From Pelodera strongyloides (lineage: Eukaryota; Nematoda; Chromadorea; Rhabditida; Rhabditidae), in NCBI GenBank assembly GCA_036852015.1, contig JAANDG010000130.1:234430-298429 (forward strand): a stretch of 64,000 nt of DNA, read 5' to 3'. Positions 1-26,694 of this stretch are shown piece after piece; position 1 is the stretch's first letter, and each line of letters begins with the position of its first letter. The position numbers and the translations under genes were made by a program. The notes beneath the pieces were generated by a model. The model was not told where the DNA came from. It saw only the letters and a program-made list of their open reading frames with translations, and did no database searches.

Positions 1-230
1 ATGTGGTCTTAAGATTAGTTTAATTAGACGCGGTGTAACTCGTGTTCCTGGTACATACAAATATGCCAATAGCTAACGTGAATCAACTATCTCAGTCGAC
101 ACATAATATAAATACCCACAAATTGATTAAAAGAAAGGTAACGATACAATTATACAGACCGCATGAAACATGAGACTTTGTACACAACACTTGATTTGAA
201 CTTTGAACAACAATTATCATAGGACAAGGC

Positions 231-385
231 AGAAACCATTTGGCGACGATTCTCGTTTTTTTTAAATGGTCCCTAGCCCCTACCTAGTCGCTAAGTGACC
301 GCCAAATTGTCAGCAACAGGTCAACAAATGATTTTCGGTTGAAACCATTTGGTGACCAACTACCTGCGGGGTTGTTTCAAGCACT
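231..385. repeat. Dispersed repeat with TTGGTGACC-type motifs (copy 1)
   Basis: Motifs ACCATTTGGCGACG, TGGTCCC, AGTGACCGCC and ACCATTTGGTGACC recur in both orientations. The same vocabulary is found at 44785-44915 and 60490-60650. It lies in an ISWI intron left of exon 25. Confidence 0.5.
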
Positions 386-388
386 CAC

Positions 389-14647
<14,259 letters not shown>

Positions 14648-15890
14648 CCTGTAAAGGAAAAGTTAATGACAGTTAAAATTAAACAGAATATATTAAATTA
14701 AGAGGAAAATATATATAGGAAAAGAAAACGCAGTACACTAAAAAAATGAGAAACGAGGAATTAGGAATTTGTGCTGTTAGCCACTGTACGGTGAGATGGA
14801 CTCAGGATAGTTAAAGGAAGTGATATTGTATATACAGCGTGACCTAACAAGAATGGCTACTCGCGGCGTCCTACCTACCAGTTCCCATAGGCAATGCTAT
14901 TCTAGCAGGCAAGCGCAGCATTTTCGCGCGCAAACCACAAGAGTGCGCGTCGGTGTGGACAATGACGGGTGCAATGGATAGGGCGCGTTTCGAAATGGAC
15001 CGAGACACACAGAGAAAGAAATGCATGCGTCTTGTCTGTGCCTCTCATATTAGCTGCATATCTCAAGCTTGAAACATTTCTTTCCGTCCATCTCAAACGG
15101 CTTTTTTCAGTGTGATCGTTGCACCTTACTTGGTTTCTAGGGCCCTAGAGAGGAGAGAAGCTCAAGAATATCCTATGTACTCTCCAAAAATATCTTCAAT
15201 TTAAAAAAATGGCTGTTGTTGTTAGCAAGAAAATCAAGGAGGGAAGGCGCTTCCTTCGAAAGGGAACGGATAGTTTAACTGTTACTCGTTGCATCCGGTG
15301 GACTTTTCCCGCAGGTGTTTGAACAAAAGAATGGTACAAAACGCAGAAAATTTGACAATGATATCAACATGGCAAAGAAGGAAGGGACGCTGGCACGAGT
15401 TCGGTTGCTGCCAGTATAATGTTTGGACCACATACTGATAATACACTCCGTAATAACTAAAAGTTAAAAGTAATAACAACTAACCAACAAAAGTAGCGGC
15501 GGGCGCATCGACTTGGCGCAATTGTCGAAATTCAGATCCATAAAATTATACTAATATCCTACTAGTATGTAGCAAGCAACTTACTAGCAACCTACTAATT
15601 GAGAAACAATTGCTTAATACATACTAAATGAATACTATTAAATGAAAACTGCGGCGTAAAGGTGTATTACATGAAAAAAGGTCCAGACACGAAAACAGCT
15701 CCAAATGGCGATGTTATACTGTATTCTAGTTACCGCGCATGAGCGCTACTCACAGCAACAAATGACGAAAATTGAGGATTTCATGGAAAGCCAAAAGATG
15801 AATGGGAGCCTGGGGTGGTCTACTGGGGTTTCCAAATATCCCAAAAAATCGGTGTGATTCTGTCAATACTACCGTATTCCTGCACGAAAC
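14648..15890. other. Spacer upstream of ISWI
   Basis: Apart from the possible noncoding exon near 15130 I see no coding exon. A short stretch at 15825-15898 (GGGGTTTCCAAATATCCC, then TCGGTGTGATTCTGTCAA) recurs inverted at 36541-36630 and partly at 27880-27900, so it is a dispersed repeat. Confidence 0.6.
15130..15180 (-). promoter_or_regulatory. Possible 5' untranslated exon and promoter area of the ISWI gene
   Basis: The first coding exon of ISWI is preceded by an acceptor (TTTACAG then G-ATG at 14647), so a noncoding exon must lie upstream. On the minus strand a good donor (CCAA|GTAAGG) ends at 15130 and is a candidate for that exon's 3' end. The 5' end and promoter are not visible as motifs, so the upper coordinate is arbitrary. 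Confidence 0.3.
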
Positions 15891-15892
15891 CT

Positions 15893-16378
15893 GCATATAT
15901 TTATCGTGGAAAAGAGTCCTTGAATGATAAGTTTGGGTTTCATCTTGGTTTAAAACTAGGAAAAGAGAACAATAGTTGAATCGGTTGCTATAAAAAAATT
16001 ACCATACGCAGAGGTTATGCTCAGACTAGGCCTTTGTAATAAACAAACTGGTCATTTCACGTATGCTATTAATTTTCCGATGTTAACACGAAAACTTCAT
16101 TGTGCGTTAGGCTCTGAAACAGATTTTAGCATATAATAAACGGATAGTGTGCATTCCAGACCAGGGTAGCGTGTCATCCAGGTAACAATCGGAAATTAAT
16201 AGCATGATCGAAGTGGCCAGTTGGTTATTACAAAGGCCTAGTTTGAGCATAACCTCTGCGTATGGTAATTTTTTTATAGCAACCGATTCAACTATTGTTC
16301 TCTTTTCCTAGTTTTAAACCAAGATGAAACCCAAACTTATCATTCAAGGACTCTTTTCCACGATAAAATATTGTCCTC
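15893..16378. mobile_element. Large fold-back element (about 485 bp)
   Basis: The left arm (starting CATATATTTATCGTGGAAAA) returns inverted at the right (TTTTCCACGATAAAATATTG). The arms are about 170 bp and contain TACCATACGCAGAGGTTATG and its complement. The spacer is about 120 bp. No ORF of interest is present, so it is a non-autonomous element. Confidence 0.85.
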
Positions 16379-16559
16379 TTTTCACATGAGCTAATTTACA
16401 TCAGGAACGCAGTCACGATGTTTTCACAATTTTTGTTTGATTTTCATAAAATGTAGGATGTTATGAAGAAGAATTCGGTGCCAATACCAAGGTCCAGAAA
16501 AACACACTAGGGGAGAGAGAATTCACTGAGAATGTGAGTTACAGGATTACAGTAGATAT

Positions 16560-16682
16560 GCAATTGCCCGGTTAGAGGCAGATTATAAATATCATAAATA
16601 ATAAATACCCTGCAGTGCTATACGTGGGATATATATATGACCCTGCAGGGTACTCATTATCGTCCGCAGTCCGGGCAATTGC
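16560..16682. repeat. Palindromic element with GCAATTGCCCGG ends
   Basis: The 12 bp ends GCAATTGCCCGG and CCGGGCAATTGC are perfect inverses. A second inverted pair (ACCCTGCAG) lies inside. A GC-rich tract with repeated GGGAGCCTCC follows at 16790-16920. Confidence 0.7.
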
Positions 16683-16789
16683 TTTCATGCAGGTATTTAT
16701 CGCCCGGTATGCACTTCCGCACTTTTGGATTTTCACAGGAAAACTCAAATTTTTCGTGTGAATTTCACGTTTTTCCACACGAAATTTGC

Positions 16790-17420
16790 CCCCGCGGGAG
16801 CCTCCGGGGACCTCCCAGCGTTTTGTGCATACCGGGAGTCGGCTCATGGCTGGGAGCCTCCCACTGGGGACCCTGGGAGGCTCCCAGTGCCGTTCGTGCA
16901 TACGGCCGCAGATCATCCTACATGTAATAAAAATCAAATAAAAATAGCGAAAATGTCGTGACTGCGTTCCTTAAATAATCCTTAAAGACAGAAACCAGTT
17001 AAATGATCATCCCCAAAAAAGTGTTCCCCTCTTGGTCCTGCCTACCCTACGGTAACTAGCTGTTTATCATCACTTTCTAATTTTCTTATAACTTATCATA
17101 TTAAAAAAAAAGCAATAGATCGAGTTCGTGAGCGCGAATATTATGGAAAAATAGGTGTATTTTGAAATGGGTTTGAACGTTTAAAGTGGCGCTACCGCCG
17201 GGTTTTGAACGGATTTTCGAAAACGAAAACTACATTGAGAAACTTGGCTGGCGCCGCCTACACTGGGCCCGAAAAATGTGGGGCCTGCACCAGACCCACC
17301 CAGGGCCGGTGCGGCGCCCACACCAGGCCAGAAATGGGTGGGTAAGCCGCCATGCCTGGGCCAAGTTTTTTGCAGGGCGCGCACCGGCCAAAGTTTCGCG
17401 TCGTACATTCCCATGAAAAT
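16790..17420. other. GC-rich low-complexity spacer
   Basis: Contains GGGAGGCTCCCAG-type palindromes (16800-16900) and a second GC-rich block (17180-17400) rich in GGGCC and GGCGCC. Overlapping short open frames on both strands look like a composition effect. A similar GGGAGGCT-bearing stretch occurs at 38900-39000. Confidence 0.5.
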
Positions 17421-17569
17421 CAATAATTCGAATAAAAAAAATTCGCCCCAATCAATCAATAATCTTCAATCATGCCTCACTCGCTCACTCACCCTCATAG
17501 GTAACCTGAAATAACACGGATGGTGGCATGTGCCAAGTTACTATTAATTTTAGAAACTCGTGTGCACAA

Positions 17570-18319
17570 AAAATCTGGGGAACTTTTTCCGATGAGCTCG
17601 TCGTATATGCATACCGAAAAGCTGCAGATTTCCAAGGTGTATATGCAAATTTGGCTCGCCTTTTAAAGGGAGAGGCCCACGAGAAAACAGATTTCCTCAA
17701 GTTACTAGCACATAATGTCCGGAATTTCAGGAATGTTACTGTGAAAACAGCATTTCTTTGCACCTAGAACTCACAGAGTAATTCTATGGCAAACAGTTCG
17801 GCCAGGTACCGTAGTCAGCAACTTCAAAATACGTTTTACGGTTTATATCCGTCCATTAGCATTCTTTCTCTACATAATAATTGTTAAACGGATGAATATC
17901 ATTCCTACGATTATGAAAAGCGTTTCCAATACTTTAATGCCCTGAAAGCGCAAAAATTGATTCTGACTACGGTACCTGGCTGAACTGTTTGCCGGTTAAT
18001 AACTCTGTGAGTTCTAGGTGCAAAGAAATGCGGTTTTCACAGCAACATTTCTGAAATTTCGGACATTCTGTGCAAGTATGTTAAGGAAAACTTTTTTTCT
18101 CGTGGGTCTCTCCCTTTAATTTCATGATAAATTTGCACAGACAACTTGATCTCTGCTTTTTACGGGTACATATACGATGAGCGCATCGGAAAAAGTCCTC
18201 GAGGGTGAGAGTAGGTGATGAAATTTGGTTTGCATATATTGTAATAAAAATTCTTTATATACATTATGAACATTTCGTAAATATAGGTTTACTTTGATGG
18301 GCCTGTCCCTTTAACTCAT
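17570..18319. mobile_element. Old fold-back element, relative of 5049-5456, interrupted by a younger element
   Basis: The right part (18120-18319) matches the right half of the 5049-5456 element, ending GATGGGCCTGTCCCTTTAA. The left part (17575-17660) matches its left inner half. The left outer end is missing. A separate TTAA-bounded element fills the middle (17663-18119). Confidence 0.7.
17663..18119. mobile_element. TTAA fold-back element nested in an older one (about 457 bp)
   Basis: Ends TTAAAGGGAGAGGCCCACGA and its inverse CGTGGGTCTCTCCCTTTAA. Inverted arms extend about 200 bp and include CTAGAACTCACAGAG and GGTACCGTAGTCAG with their complements. Confidence 0.85.
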
Positions 18320-18639
18320 TCGCTCACTACAAAATAATCTCACGCTCACGCTCAGGGTCGCAATCACTACAAAATTATCATATTTCTTCGAGTTTACTTG
18401 CATTTAGTAAAGAATAGAGAAACATACTCTACCAAAACCGAATAATTTGAATTCCAACTCTTACCTAATTACTTAACCATAATAATTTATTACGCACACA
18501 TACAATTCCTGAGAAAAATATATAGTTAACCAGTTAACTAGTTACCTAGTTAGTTAGTTAATTGAATTACCTAGATGGCAATAATAATACGATTTGGAAA
18601 CAATAATTACTTTTGCCCTGAAGCTGAAACGTTGTAAGC

Positions 18640-19394
18640 GCGCAATGTTAGCCCCGCCCCCTAGGGTGCACACCTACGTTCTTCAACGCCCTCACGCGCG
18701 CCCACTCTCAGCCTAAAAGTCGTGTGCGCGCACTGCCTCAGGACGAAAAGTCTGTGCGCGCACATCAATCGGGTCTGGGGACATGGAAACCGCGTGCCGA
18801 CCCGCAACGCCAAGAAAAAATTTGTGTTGAACACAGAAGGTCGCGAGTACCAATTTAGTACCGGTTTAATACCAAATTAGCCGGGTTAAAAACCACGGTT
18901 TGTCCCGTTTAAAATTGGGACTGGACTGGTCGAAGACCGGTACCAAAATGGTACTATTTTGACAAACAACGCGACACGCAATCACCAAACTACGGTAGTT
19001 TCGCTGCCGAATAAAACATATTGTATTTGCAGTTTTCACCCCCCCCCGACACATCGTACTGTAACTCAATACAATAACTACCGAAAATAATAATAATTTA
19101 TTAGAAATAAACGCAATCGAAAACACAATTAATACGATAAACCTATTAAAACTATTCACAGCAGTATGAACATAGTGCAATAAATGCAGAAAAACATGCG
19201 AATAAATACAACATAGCAGAATTCAGACACTAAACTTGATATCCATATGGGATATAATACAATCAGAGTTAGAGTTAAAAAAGTCTAAGAAAGGTACAGC
19301 TAACAGCTACTGCTAACAACAAGGCAACTATACTAACGCACAAAAAAATAGGGGAATGTGAGAATAAATGTTAAATATGAGATAAAAAGTATCG
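18640..19394. other. Spacer with GC-rich CGCGCG motifs and GGTACC/ACCGGT-rich sequence
   Basis: 18650-18760 has repeated GTGCGCGCA-type motifs. 18850-18960 is rich in ACCGGT and GGTACC blocks, as is 21430-21600. I see no convincing exon. Confidence 0.5.
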
Positions 19395-19692
19395 AATACT
19401 TCAAAATTGATCCCTCCCTGACTAGATGTAAAACAGGTAGAATCTTCGAGCTGACAATGAGCACGACTCCCTTATGTTAACGTTGCACCTTTCGGCATCT
19501 TCAGGACTATGCTACTTTGTCAGTTGAATTTCTTGTTGGTGTAAATTTAATTCGTATTCCGAATAAAATGACAAAGTAGCATAGTCCTGAAGATGCCGAA
19601 AGGTGCAACGTTAACATAAGGGAGTCGTGCTCACTGTCAGCTCGAAGATTCTATCTATTTTACATCTAGTCAGGGAGGGATCAATTTTGAAA
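19395..19692. mobile_element. Fold-back element with about 120 bp near-perfect arms
   Basis: The stretch from TGATCCCTCCCTGACTAG through TGCTACTTTGTCA returns inverted after a spacer of about 50 bp, from TGACAAAGTAGCA to CAGGGAGGGATCA. Arm identity by eye is very high, suggesting recent activity or gene conversion. Confidence 0.88.
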
Positions 19693-19805
19693 ATATTCCT
19701 AATAGTTTAGAGTATAATAAACACAAGTAAAGACAATAATCTAAAGAATATACAAACAAAACAGTTTCTATACATAGAAGAGAATATTGTGGCCAGTACC
19801 CATTA

Positions 19806-21235
19806 CTATATACTTTACAAATGAACTCGCTTATTGCACAATAAATCAAACCGCTAAGACTTCCAAGCGAAAGTGATGCAGTAATCATTCTTGCTTCCCA
19901 GAGGAAGTTCATCATGACGTCCACCGAGGCTCTGATCATGCAGTAGAAATGGATCCGATTGCCCGAATGTATCGATCTGGAATAAAAAGCGAGATTGGTA
20001 TGACAGAAAAACAGCTAACGAAACAAGCTTATCGTTTGTGAGACTCATAAGAAAGCAAGCCTTACTATAAAATGAGTAGTTTACTTTTTTTGTTTGTGTG
20101 AACGAACCGGAATTCTACGTTTCGGGCGTCTCAAGCCCATACACCACTAAATAAATAAGAAACCACACGCACATGTGCAGTTATGTATAATACAAATACA
20201 GAGTAAAAGAACGAAACACTTACACATGTGAGCACATCTGAATGAGAAGTAGTGGATGTGTGTTGAAGGGGAAGGTTTCAATAACATCGAGCATGTAGCG
20301 TATCACGGTGATTTATAAAGGGACTGCTGCGACCACGATTTACTAAAAACAGTATTATATTGTGGCAGCCAGCTACATGATTCGTGCAGAAGAAAACCAA
20401 ACTAGTATACTGAAGAATATAAAATAACAATATCATAACACTTACACAAATGAGTAACTCCTACGATGTAGCCGGGTGGCAGGTACGGAGGTACGGTATG
20501 CGAGGATAAACTTCCGATCCTGCTTGTATAGAAGCTTCATGGACGTTGTCGAATGAAGATAGAGCCGTCCACGTTCAAAAGCATAGAACATAACGGAGCT
20601 GAAATACCTGAAATACTACAGATTAGGTACATAAATGTGATACACGAATTCGAGAGCAATTGTAATTACAACCAAATAGTTAACAACAAACCTTAAACAA
20701 ATCCGAGGTTTTGATTTCACAACTCATCTGGTTGGCAACCGCAACAATGGAATCTGAACATGAAATGCATAAGTCAACCATATAATTCAGCAATACTCTT
20801 AAGTGGTTTAAAAATGTAACTTGAAGTAGAATTAGACATACGCGAAAACTCACGGGAACTCGCAATCCGCACGCATATCATTCGGAATGAACTTCAAGAA
20901 AGTACTCAACATCTAAACAAAAAATGTGTGGCTGAAGCATGGCGTTGTGGCGGCGCGGCGCCACAGAACCCACCACTACTACGCAACACTCGCGAGAATT
21001 CATTTTTGATGAGAGTAAGAGAATATGCAACGCAAAACTAACCACATAGATCGTGATCCAGTTCACCAAGCATATAGTCCAGTGGCCCAGTTCATAACGG
21101 AATTCCATGCAGCCAAAACAACAGGATAAGAGGCGCGGAATGTCGACACATCGTACTGAAACAGATATCGGAAACATACCAGATACGCGACTGAATTGAC
21201 CAACAATAAGGAGCCACAAAAATACAATATCGAAA
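19806..21235 (-). pseudogene. Possible multi-exon minus-strand gene, perhaps decayed; not recognised
   Basis: Several minus-strand segments between plausible splice sites look protein-like. These are 21180-21235; 21043-21155 (ELGHWTICLVNWITIYV); 20854-20912 (MLSTFLKFIPNDMRADCEF); 20692-20753 (SIVAVANQMSCEIKTSDLFK); about 20457-20605 (FERGRLYLHSTTSMKLLYKQ); about 20233-20305 (MLDVIETFPFNTHPLLLIQM); and 19810-19979 (RIHFYCMIRASVDVMMNF). The last two join in frame through a GTAAGT donor. The phases of the 20854-20912 and 20692-20753 segments do not fit each other, so either exons are missing or the gene is broken. I recognise no family. Confidence 0.33.
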
Positions 21236-21776
21236 CTAGAAAAGCTGAACAGCTCGGCAAGGCCCGGAGGCAAGAAGAATCACGGGCAATGGATGAATTA
21301 CTTTATTCACACATACAATAAAAAGATACAAAAAACAATATATACACACAAAGTGAGAGAATTCAGCAAAAAGAAGAAGAGTGTCGATTTTGGATAACAC
21401 GCGCCGCAGCCTATCGCGATACGCGCAAGACGGACCTAAAATGGTCTAAACCGGGTCTAAACTGAATTAGTACCAGTTTCAGACCGCAGGTACCCTCCCG
21501 GCGCCGCCGACCAGCAAAAAGAGTATATTTCCGGTACTGGACCGGTAAATTTCCGGTTTTTTTCCCTGATTTTAGGGCAGACCGGTACTAACTTGGTTTT
21601 CGCGTTTTCTATGAACGTACTCCGTGTGAACAATTTGATACATTTAAGTTTCTAACAAAATTTACTTTAAAGTTTATTTATGTGAGCGTGTATTTTATGT
21701 AGATCACTCCTATCTATTCCTGTTTTAGGTTTTTTGATACATTTAAAAATTAATGTTTACACGGTTTGCAGCGAAG

Positions 21777-24700
21777 ATGAGCTTCAACGCATCGAGGAAA
21801 AGACCATCGGTAGGATATTCACAAGTAAACAGGTCAGTAGAGTGCAATATAGTTACGAGAAAGAGCAAAAGTGATGTTTATCAGATAGTTTCTCCGTGTT
21901 GGTACGTTAAAAGTTAAAGGGGTTTGTTTACTATGTACAAATTCTTCTGTTTGTATGTGGCATGAATTGCAGGCAATTCGTACCATCTCGAGTCGTGAGG
22001 TTGCGGGAAGCTCCATCCCCTGGCAACCAATCGGAAGCAGGGGAACTCCAAGCTTCGAGGTGAGGTATATTATCTGTACAATAGGGAGTGGTAATACTAC
22101 TGTCGTGCACGTTGAAACGGGATCAGGCAAATTTTGGGCAAAATGAAGTTAACTCTAAATAAATGGCGTGTGTAATTAATATTTTTTAGTAGAACTGTGA
22201 GACTGGTCCCCATTCAAGTCAATCGCAACAAGCTAACCGTTGTTGGAGTCGAAAACGAGAATACATCGAAGAGGTACTTGTTCATGTTTCAAATTCCAAA
22301 AAAATTAACTCAACGTGTTTTATAGAAATATTTGGTGAACACACACACACATATTTTGATCGAGCTTGCAATTATAGTATATGCATTTGTTTGTAATATT
22401 TTGAGTGCTAATTGTAAACCAATTGAATGATTTGTAGCTTCGCCGTTCAAAAAAATGAGGAAAGGGATCAAAGGAGGCAAGATTTCATGGGAGAGCTCCC
22501 CGATGAAAATGAAAATCCGGAGACGGAGGATTACACTGATGGTGTGTTAGAAGGATGTTTATTGTTTTTTTTAAATAATTAGTGTCAATGCAAAACGTTT
22601 ATTACGAATGCGAGTAAATGTTAGATAGCGGAGAATACAGTTCATTATTAATACTCTATCATCAATACTCGATCATTGATTATATTTGTTCATTAATACT
22701 AATATTTTTTTATTGATTTCACCGCCTGATATTATACTAATAGTATATATATATATATATATATATATTAATGATTAATTGATTAGTTTCATTATTGCAA
22801 TGCACGTTATACGACGATGTGCGTAATATGTTTATTAAAGAGGGTGCAGGTCGCTTTACGGGACATATGAGCCATGCACAGATTGGCCGCGCTATTGCAC
22901 TTGCGACTGGAGATTGTGAAAGTCCGACAGAGTTTCAGGTAAGGTTGAAAAGTGTTGATGCTATAGTTGTGTGTTTCGATTATTTATCTCTGCCATACCA
23001 TTAATTTTTTTATTGGAAGTTTGTTGTCGATGCACATGTTTCTTTTATATAGATTTGCGGTTTTTTGTTACGGAAATACATGGCAGCACAGAAATCCCTT
23101 TGCTGGTTGAAGTACAAAAAGGATCACACACATATGTCAAAAAAAAAGAACTGTGTTTCCGTGCTTCGATGCATATTGTTTAGGAGATTGTGGTTGCTAT
23201 GGGTACGCCTTCATCTTACAATATGATGAACATGGCAAATTTTGCTAGAAACACGTTTGGATCAGAAAGAAACATCTGGGATAACATGTTAGGATTGGCC
23301 TACCAAGTAAGTTAATCATTTTGCTCATACTCGTTGTTGGGGAATAGAATTTATAAACTGTCGATTATGTTTGTTTAAATTGTATTTGTATGTTCAGGCA
23401 AGGGGTATTTGGCGATGACTGGTTATCCGATATTTAGGGATGCCCATTCCTTTGCTCTACATATCATCGTTTAGGTCAACATTGAGTCGGAAATGAATCA
23501 ATCTCTCATAAATCGTTTGCTTTGTGCCGAAAGAGCACTCCGTCAGGTGATTTAGCTTTAATGAGCTGTTGTACTGTTCTACATTATTTGTAAAGTAGCT
23601 AACTAATTGTTTACGTGTATATGTAATTTTTGTTGCACAACCGCAGGATGTACTTTTGTGCATATTTAGAAAGGTAGAAAAATGTGGTCCCTCTTTCATT
23701 GTTTCTTCCCAATGTAAGTTTGTTGTAGCTTTTTTTAGACATCTTTGCAAATCACGGATGAAATGGATTTTTTTTCGTGTGGATTTTGTGAAGACCAATC
23801 TGAGATTTTATCGGTCGACAGCGAGTCATTTCTGTCTGGTAAGTTTCCTACATTTTGGTATTCATTATTCATAAGCATTTAATAAAATGAAATTGGAAGG
23901 TTTTTAAAGAATATGTGTATACTGGTTACTTTTTTTACGGTGTGGATCTAGACCCTAATAAATTGGAATTAGATGCTTTTTAAAGCGAACACCGGCCGGT
24001 TTTCAAAACGCACCTCAAGTACTTGCGTTTTATGCATTTATGTAACGCGGGGTCTAATTGGTGTCTAGTTTTTATTCTATTTTTTGCTCATTTGTATATG
24101 CTGCATAAGAAAGAAGGTGTACGCAATGCGTTTCAAAAACCGGCCGGTATTTCGCTTTACGAATGTGTGCATACTGTTTAGTTTTTTACGGTGTGTCTCT
24201 AGCCTCTAAGAAATTGGAATTGGATGATTTTTTAAGAAAGTGTGTATACTGTATACTGGTTTTAAGGTGTGGAGCTAGTTAGATCACTGAAAACAATACA
24301 GTCGAATCTGAAGGGATTCCGCCTTACTCTGGGTATCCGGCAACCGTCCCCTAGATCTCTCTGGCGCTACTCCTTCCAAGGAATGATCTACAAGGTTCGA
24401 TAATTGATATCACTTTTTTCAAGCTAGGATCGAAAAAAAACGTTTTGTTAATTACATATTACAAACGTATTTACATGTTTTATAGTGTTTTCTTGTTTTA
24501 AACTTTTTGTAGGATATATATTTGGAATCAAAAGTGAATGCAGGCAATTATCTTTTACAATATGCAGTGTTGATTTTAGGCGTTGGCGGACAAAGGACAG
24601 CTGGAAATGTTAACTTATCGCCCAGTTATTAGTGGGGAAGGGAAGGACGGTTCCATCAACATTGCTGGGATTGGCAATTATAACTTTGTCACGCAATTGC

Positions 24701-25061
24701 TAGGTGGGTTGCAAACCTCTTCTAACTTGTGATGATCGAAAATAGTACTATATTCTTTATTATATCTATACTAAGTGTCGAAAACATTATTCATTTGTCC
24801 TTTTATCTAGCCAATTATTTGATATTTGTCCTTTTACCTAGTTTTTTTCCTATACACTAATTTTCAGAATTGTTCGTGAAGTTCATGCGCAAATGGGGAG
24901 ATGCGGAGGAACGTATGAATTTTATGATTCATGCGGGAAACACACTGCAAGACGCTCTAAAAGAACTTCGGCGGGACATTAAAAAAAACAGTAAGAAGAG
25001 GCACGGAGCTCCGGATAGAGGAATTTCGTTTTACGAAAAACTAAACAAGCCTATGAATTGA
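21777..25061 (+). CDS. Unrecognised multi-exon gene (gene C1)
   Basis: Exons 1-8 join in frame: 21777-21832, 21973-22059, 22190-22273, 22438-22541, 22787-22938, 23184-23306, 23475-23546, 23739-23838. Later segments are 24302-24394 (doubtful), 24580-24703 and 24868-25061 with stop. The N-terminus is basic and Ser/Arg-rich (MSFNASRKRPSVGYSQVNRQ), then acidic (GELPDENENPETEDYTDG). A more globular part follows (YDDVRNMFIKEGAGRFTGHM, AIALATGDCESPTEFQ). The C-terminal exon is helical and charged (ELFVKFMRKWGDAEERMNFM). Exon 8 ends in phase 1 but the next good segment needs phase 0, so a small exon between 23839 and 24579 was missed. I recognise no domain and propose no function. An AATAAA at 25262 could be its polyadenylation signal. 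Confidence 0.62.
22741..22768. repeat. (TA)n microsatellite
   Basis: About 12 TA units in a C1 intron, just before the exon at 22787. Confidence 0.9.
23980..24160. mobile_element. MITE of the TTAAAGCG family in an intron of gene C1
   Basis: TTAAAGCGAACACCGGCCGG at the left and CCGGCCGGTATTTCGCTTTA at the right, about 180 bp, with the conserved core (TTGCTCATTTG, GCTGCATAAGAAAG). It lies in the intron where the exon model of C1 could not be closed. Confidence 0.88.
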
Positions 25062-25303
25062 GCTTATTGTTAGCGTAGCAACTATTGTGGTGTGCTATCT
25101 TGTGCCATAGAAAGTATATTTCATATTGACATTGTTTGTTTCATTTGTCTTGTTGAAATTTGTTGCATTTGTTATTATATTGTTTCATTTGTCTTGTTGA
25201 AATTTTTTTGTTGCATTTGTTATCATTTTTTTGTTGTTGAATTGTGGTATTTGACATTCATAATAAACGTTCGTTAACGTTTGGGTATTCGAATTTTTTG
25301 AAA

Positions 25304-26694
25304 ATGGTTATGGTTGGGGCTCATATCCCTCCACGCATTTTTTTTGATAAATTGTTGTCGTGTGTAATATTTTAGTAACACGCCTTTTAGCGTTCTATAC
25401 AGTTTCTTTTGTGCATTCAATTCATATATCATTTAGATGTACTGACGATTTTTTAACATTGGAAAGTAAATACAGTATGATATATTTTATGAGTATGAAA
25501 TAGGAGCAGTTTGTATTGATTTCTCACTGCATTCTAGCGCGTTGACATTGGTGCGGATGCCTTTTACTGTCTTTCCGACATACTTCCAAATGGCCACCTC
25601 GCTGCACTGAATGGTGATAGTTTACGGGCGCTGAACTTGCTCAGGCGTTCTGCACCAACGTTTACGGAGTATACGTGAGTTTTATCCTGTTTATTGTTTG
25701 TCCCTTCAACCGTTTTGGGTACCCTCAACATCATTTGGAAAATAAAACCCATATTTTCAAAATTCAACCTTATAGGCTATTGAATATTATACTATTAATT
25801 GTGATATATTATTAATTCCGATACAGATCGCGAATCGGCAGAGGATCGGTTGTCTATGGTTCCCCTCTATTTCGTTCCGCCGCTTCGGAAACCCAGCGAA
25901 ATTGGGTTAGTTTCATTTTGTTTTCATAGTTTGTATAATAGGTTTTTGGTGGCTAACTTGTTCGAGAGTCATTAATTTGTAGGTCGTGGTGGAAGCGAAT
26001 GCTTCTTTTCGTGTTTCCGAAGTATTACTCTATGCTTTGGACGTTACTGGTGGTTGCTCAGTCTTCTGCGCCTGGATATATTTAACTGGAAATCCCGTGT
26101 CCAGGTAAATTATGGTTATTATCATTTCACGTTACTATAGCATGTTGATTAATTTTGCAAAATATACCTTGTTTGAACGGCTATCGTAATGTGTTACTGC
26201 GGTATAACAACCGATGTTCCTTTACAGTCTTATAAAACCTCCGTATCATTACAGTCTTATTAAGCTCGCAACGGAAAATGATTAGACTGAAAATCGCACA
26301 GTGTAAATTAGTTATTTGTATAGAATATGTATATGTTTACGCGCGTCTAGGTAAAATATAGGTCTTAAAACTCCAACTACGTCTTTGATCACGAGTGATC
26401 CTTCTTCACCTTGATAATATACACTATATTACTTTAATGTAAACTTACAGATTACGTCAAGAGGTGCAACGCGAAGCGGCAGCACAGGGGCGACAAGCTC
26501 AGCCCAACGTCGTGGCTTCAGATGTGCTATTTCAGTCATTGGAGACTTTGAACAATCAATTTTTTGTGTTCTCTAAGAGAAATCGATCGCTGGTTGTTAT
26601 GCGCTGTAGCCAGATAAGATTCCCCGTCTCGATTACATCGGCAAACGGTCATTATTATGCTGTTAATCAGGCTTCAGAGACTTACCATGAGTAA
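25304..26694 (+). CDS. Unrecognised gene (gene C2) or the 3' part of C1
   Basis: Four exons join cleanly: 25538-25674, 25827-25905, 25983-26104, 26451-26694 (stop TAA). Peptides include GADAFYCLSDILPNGHLAAL, LLYALDVTGGCSVFCAWIYL and SITSANGHYYAVNQASETYH. A possible first exon is 25304-25363 (MVMVGAHIPPRIFFDKLLSC), with donor TGT|GTAATA in the right phase; this is weak. Alternatively C1 reads through: its last exon has an internal GTAAGA that could skip the 25061 stop, but the phases (1 to 0) do not match without another exon. No family is recognised. Codon use resembles the other genes here. Confidence 0.55.

Noticed and set aside
17181..17514. Overlapping open frames on both strands in the GC-rich block
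   Set aside because: GC-rich sequence has few stops. The Gly/Pro/Ala/Arg-rich peptides match no family and have no exon structure.
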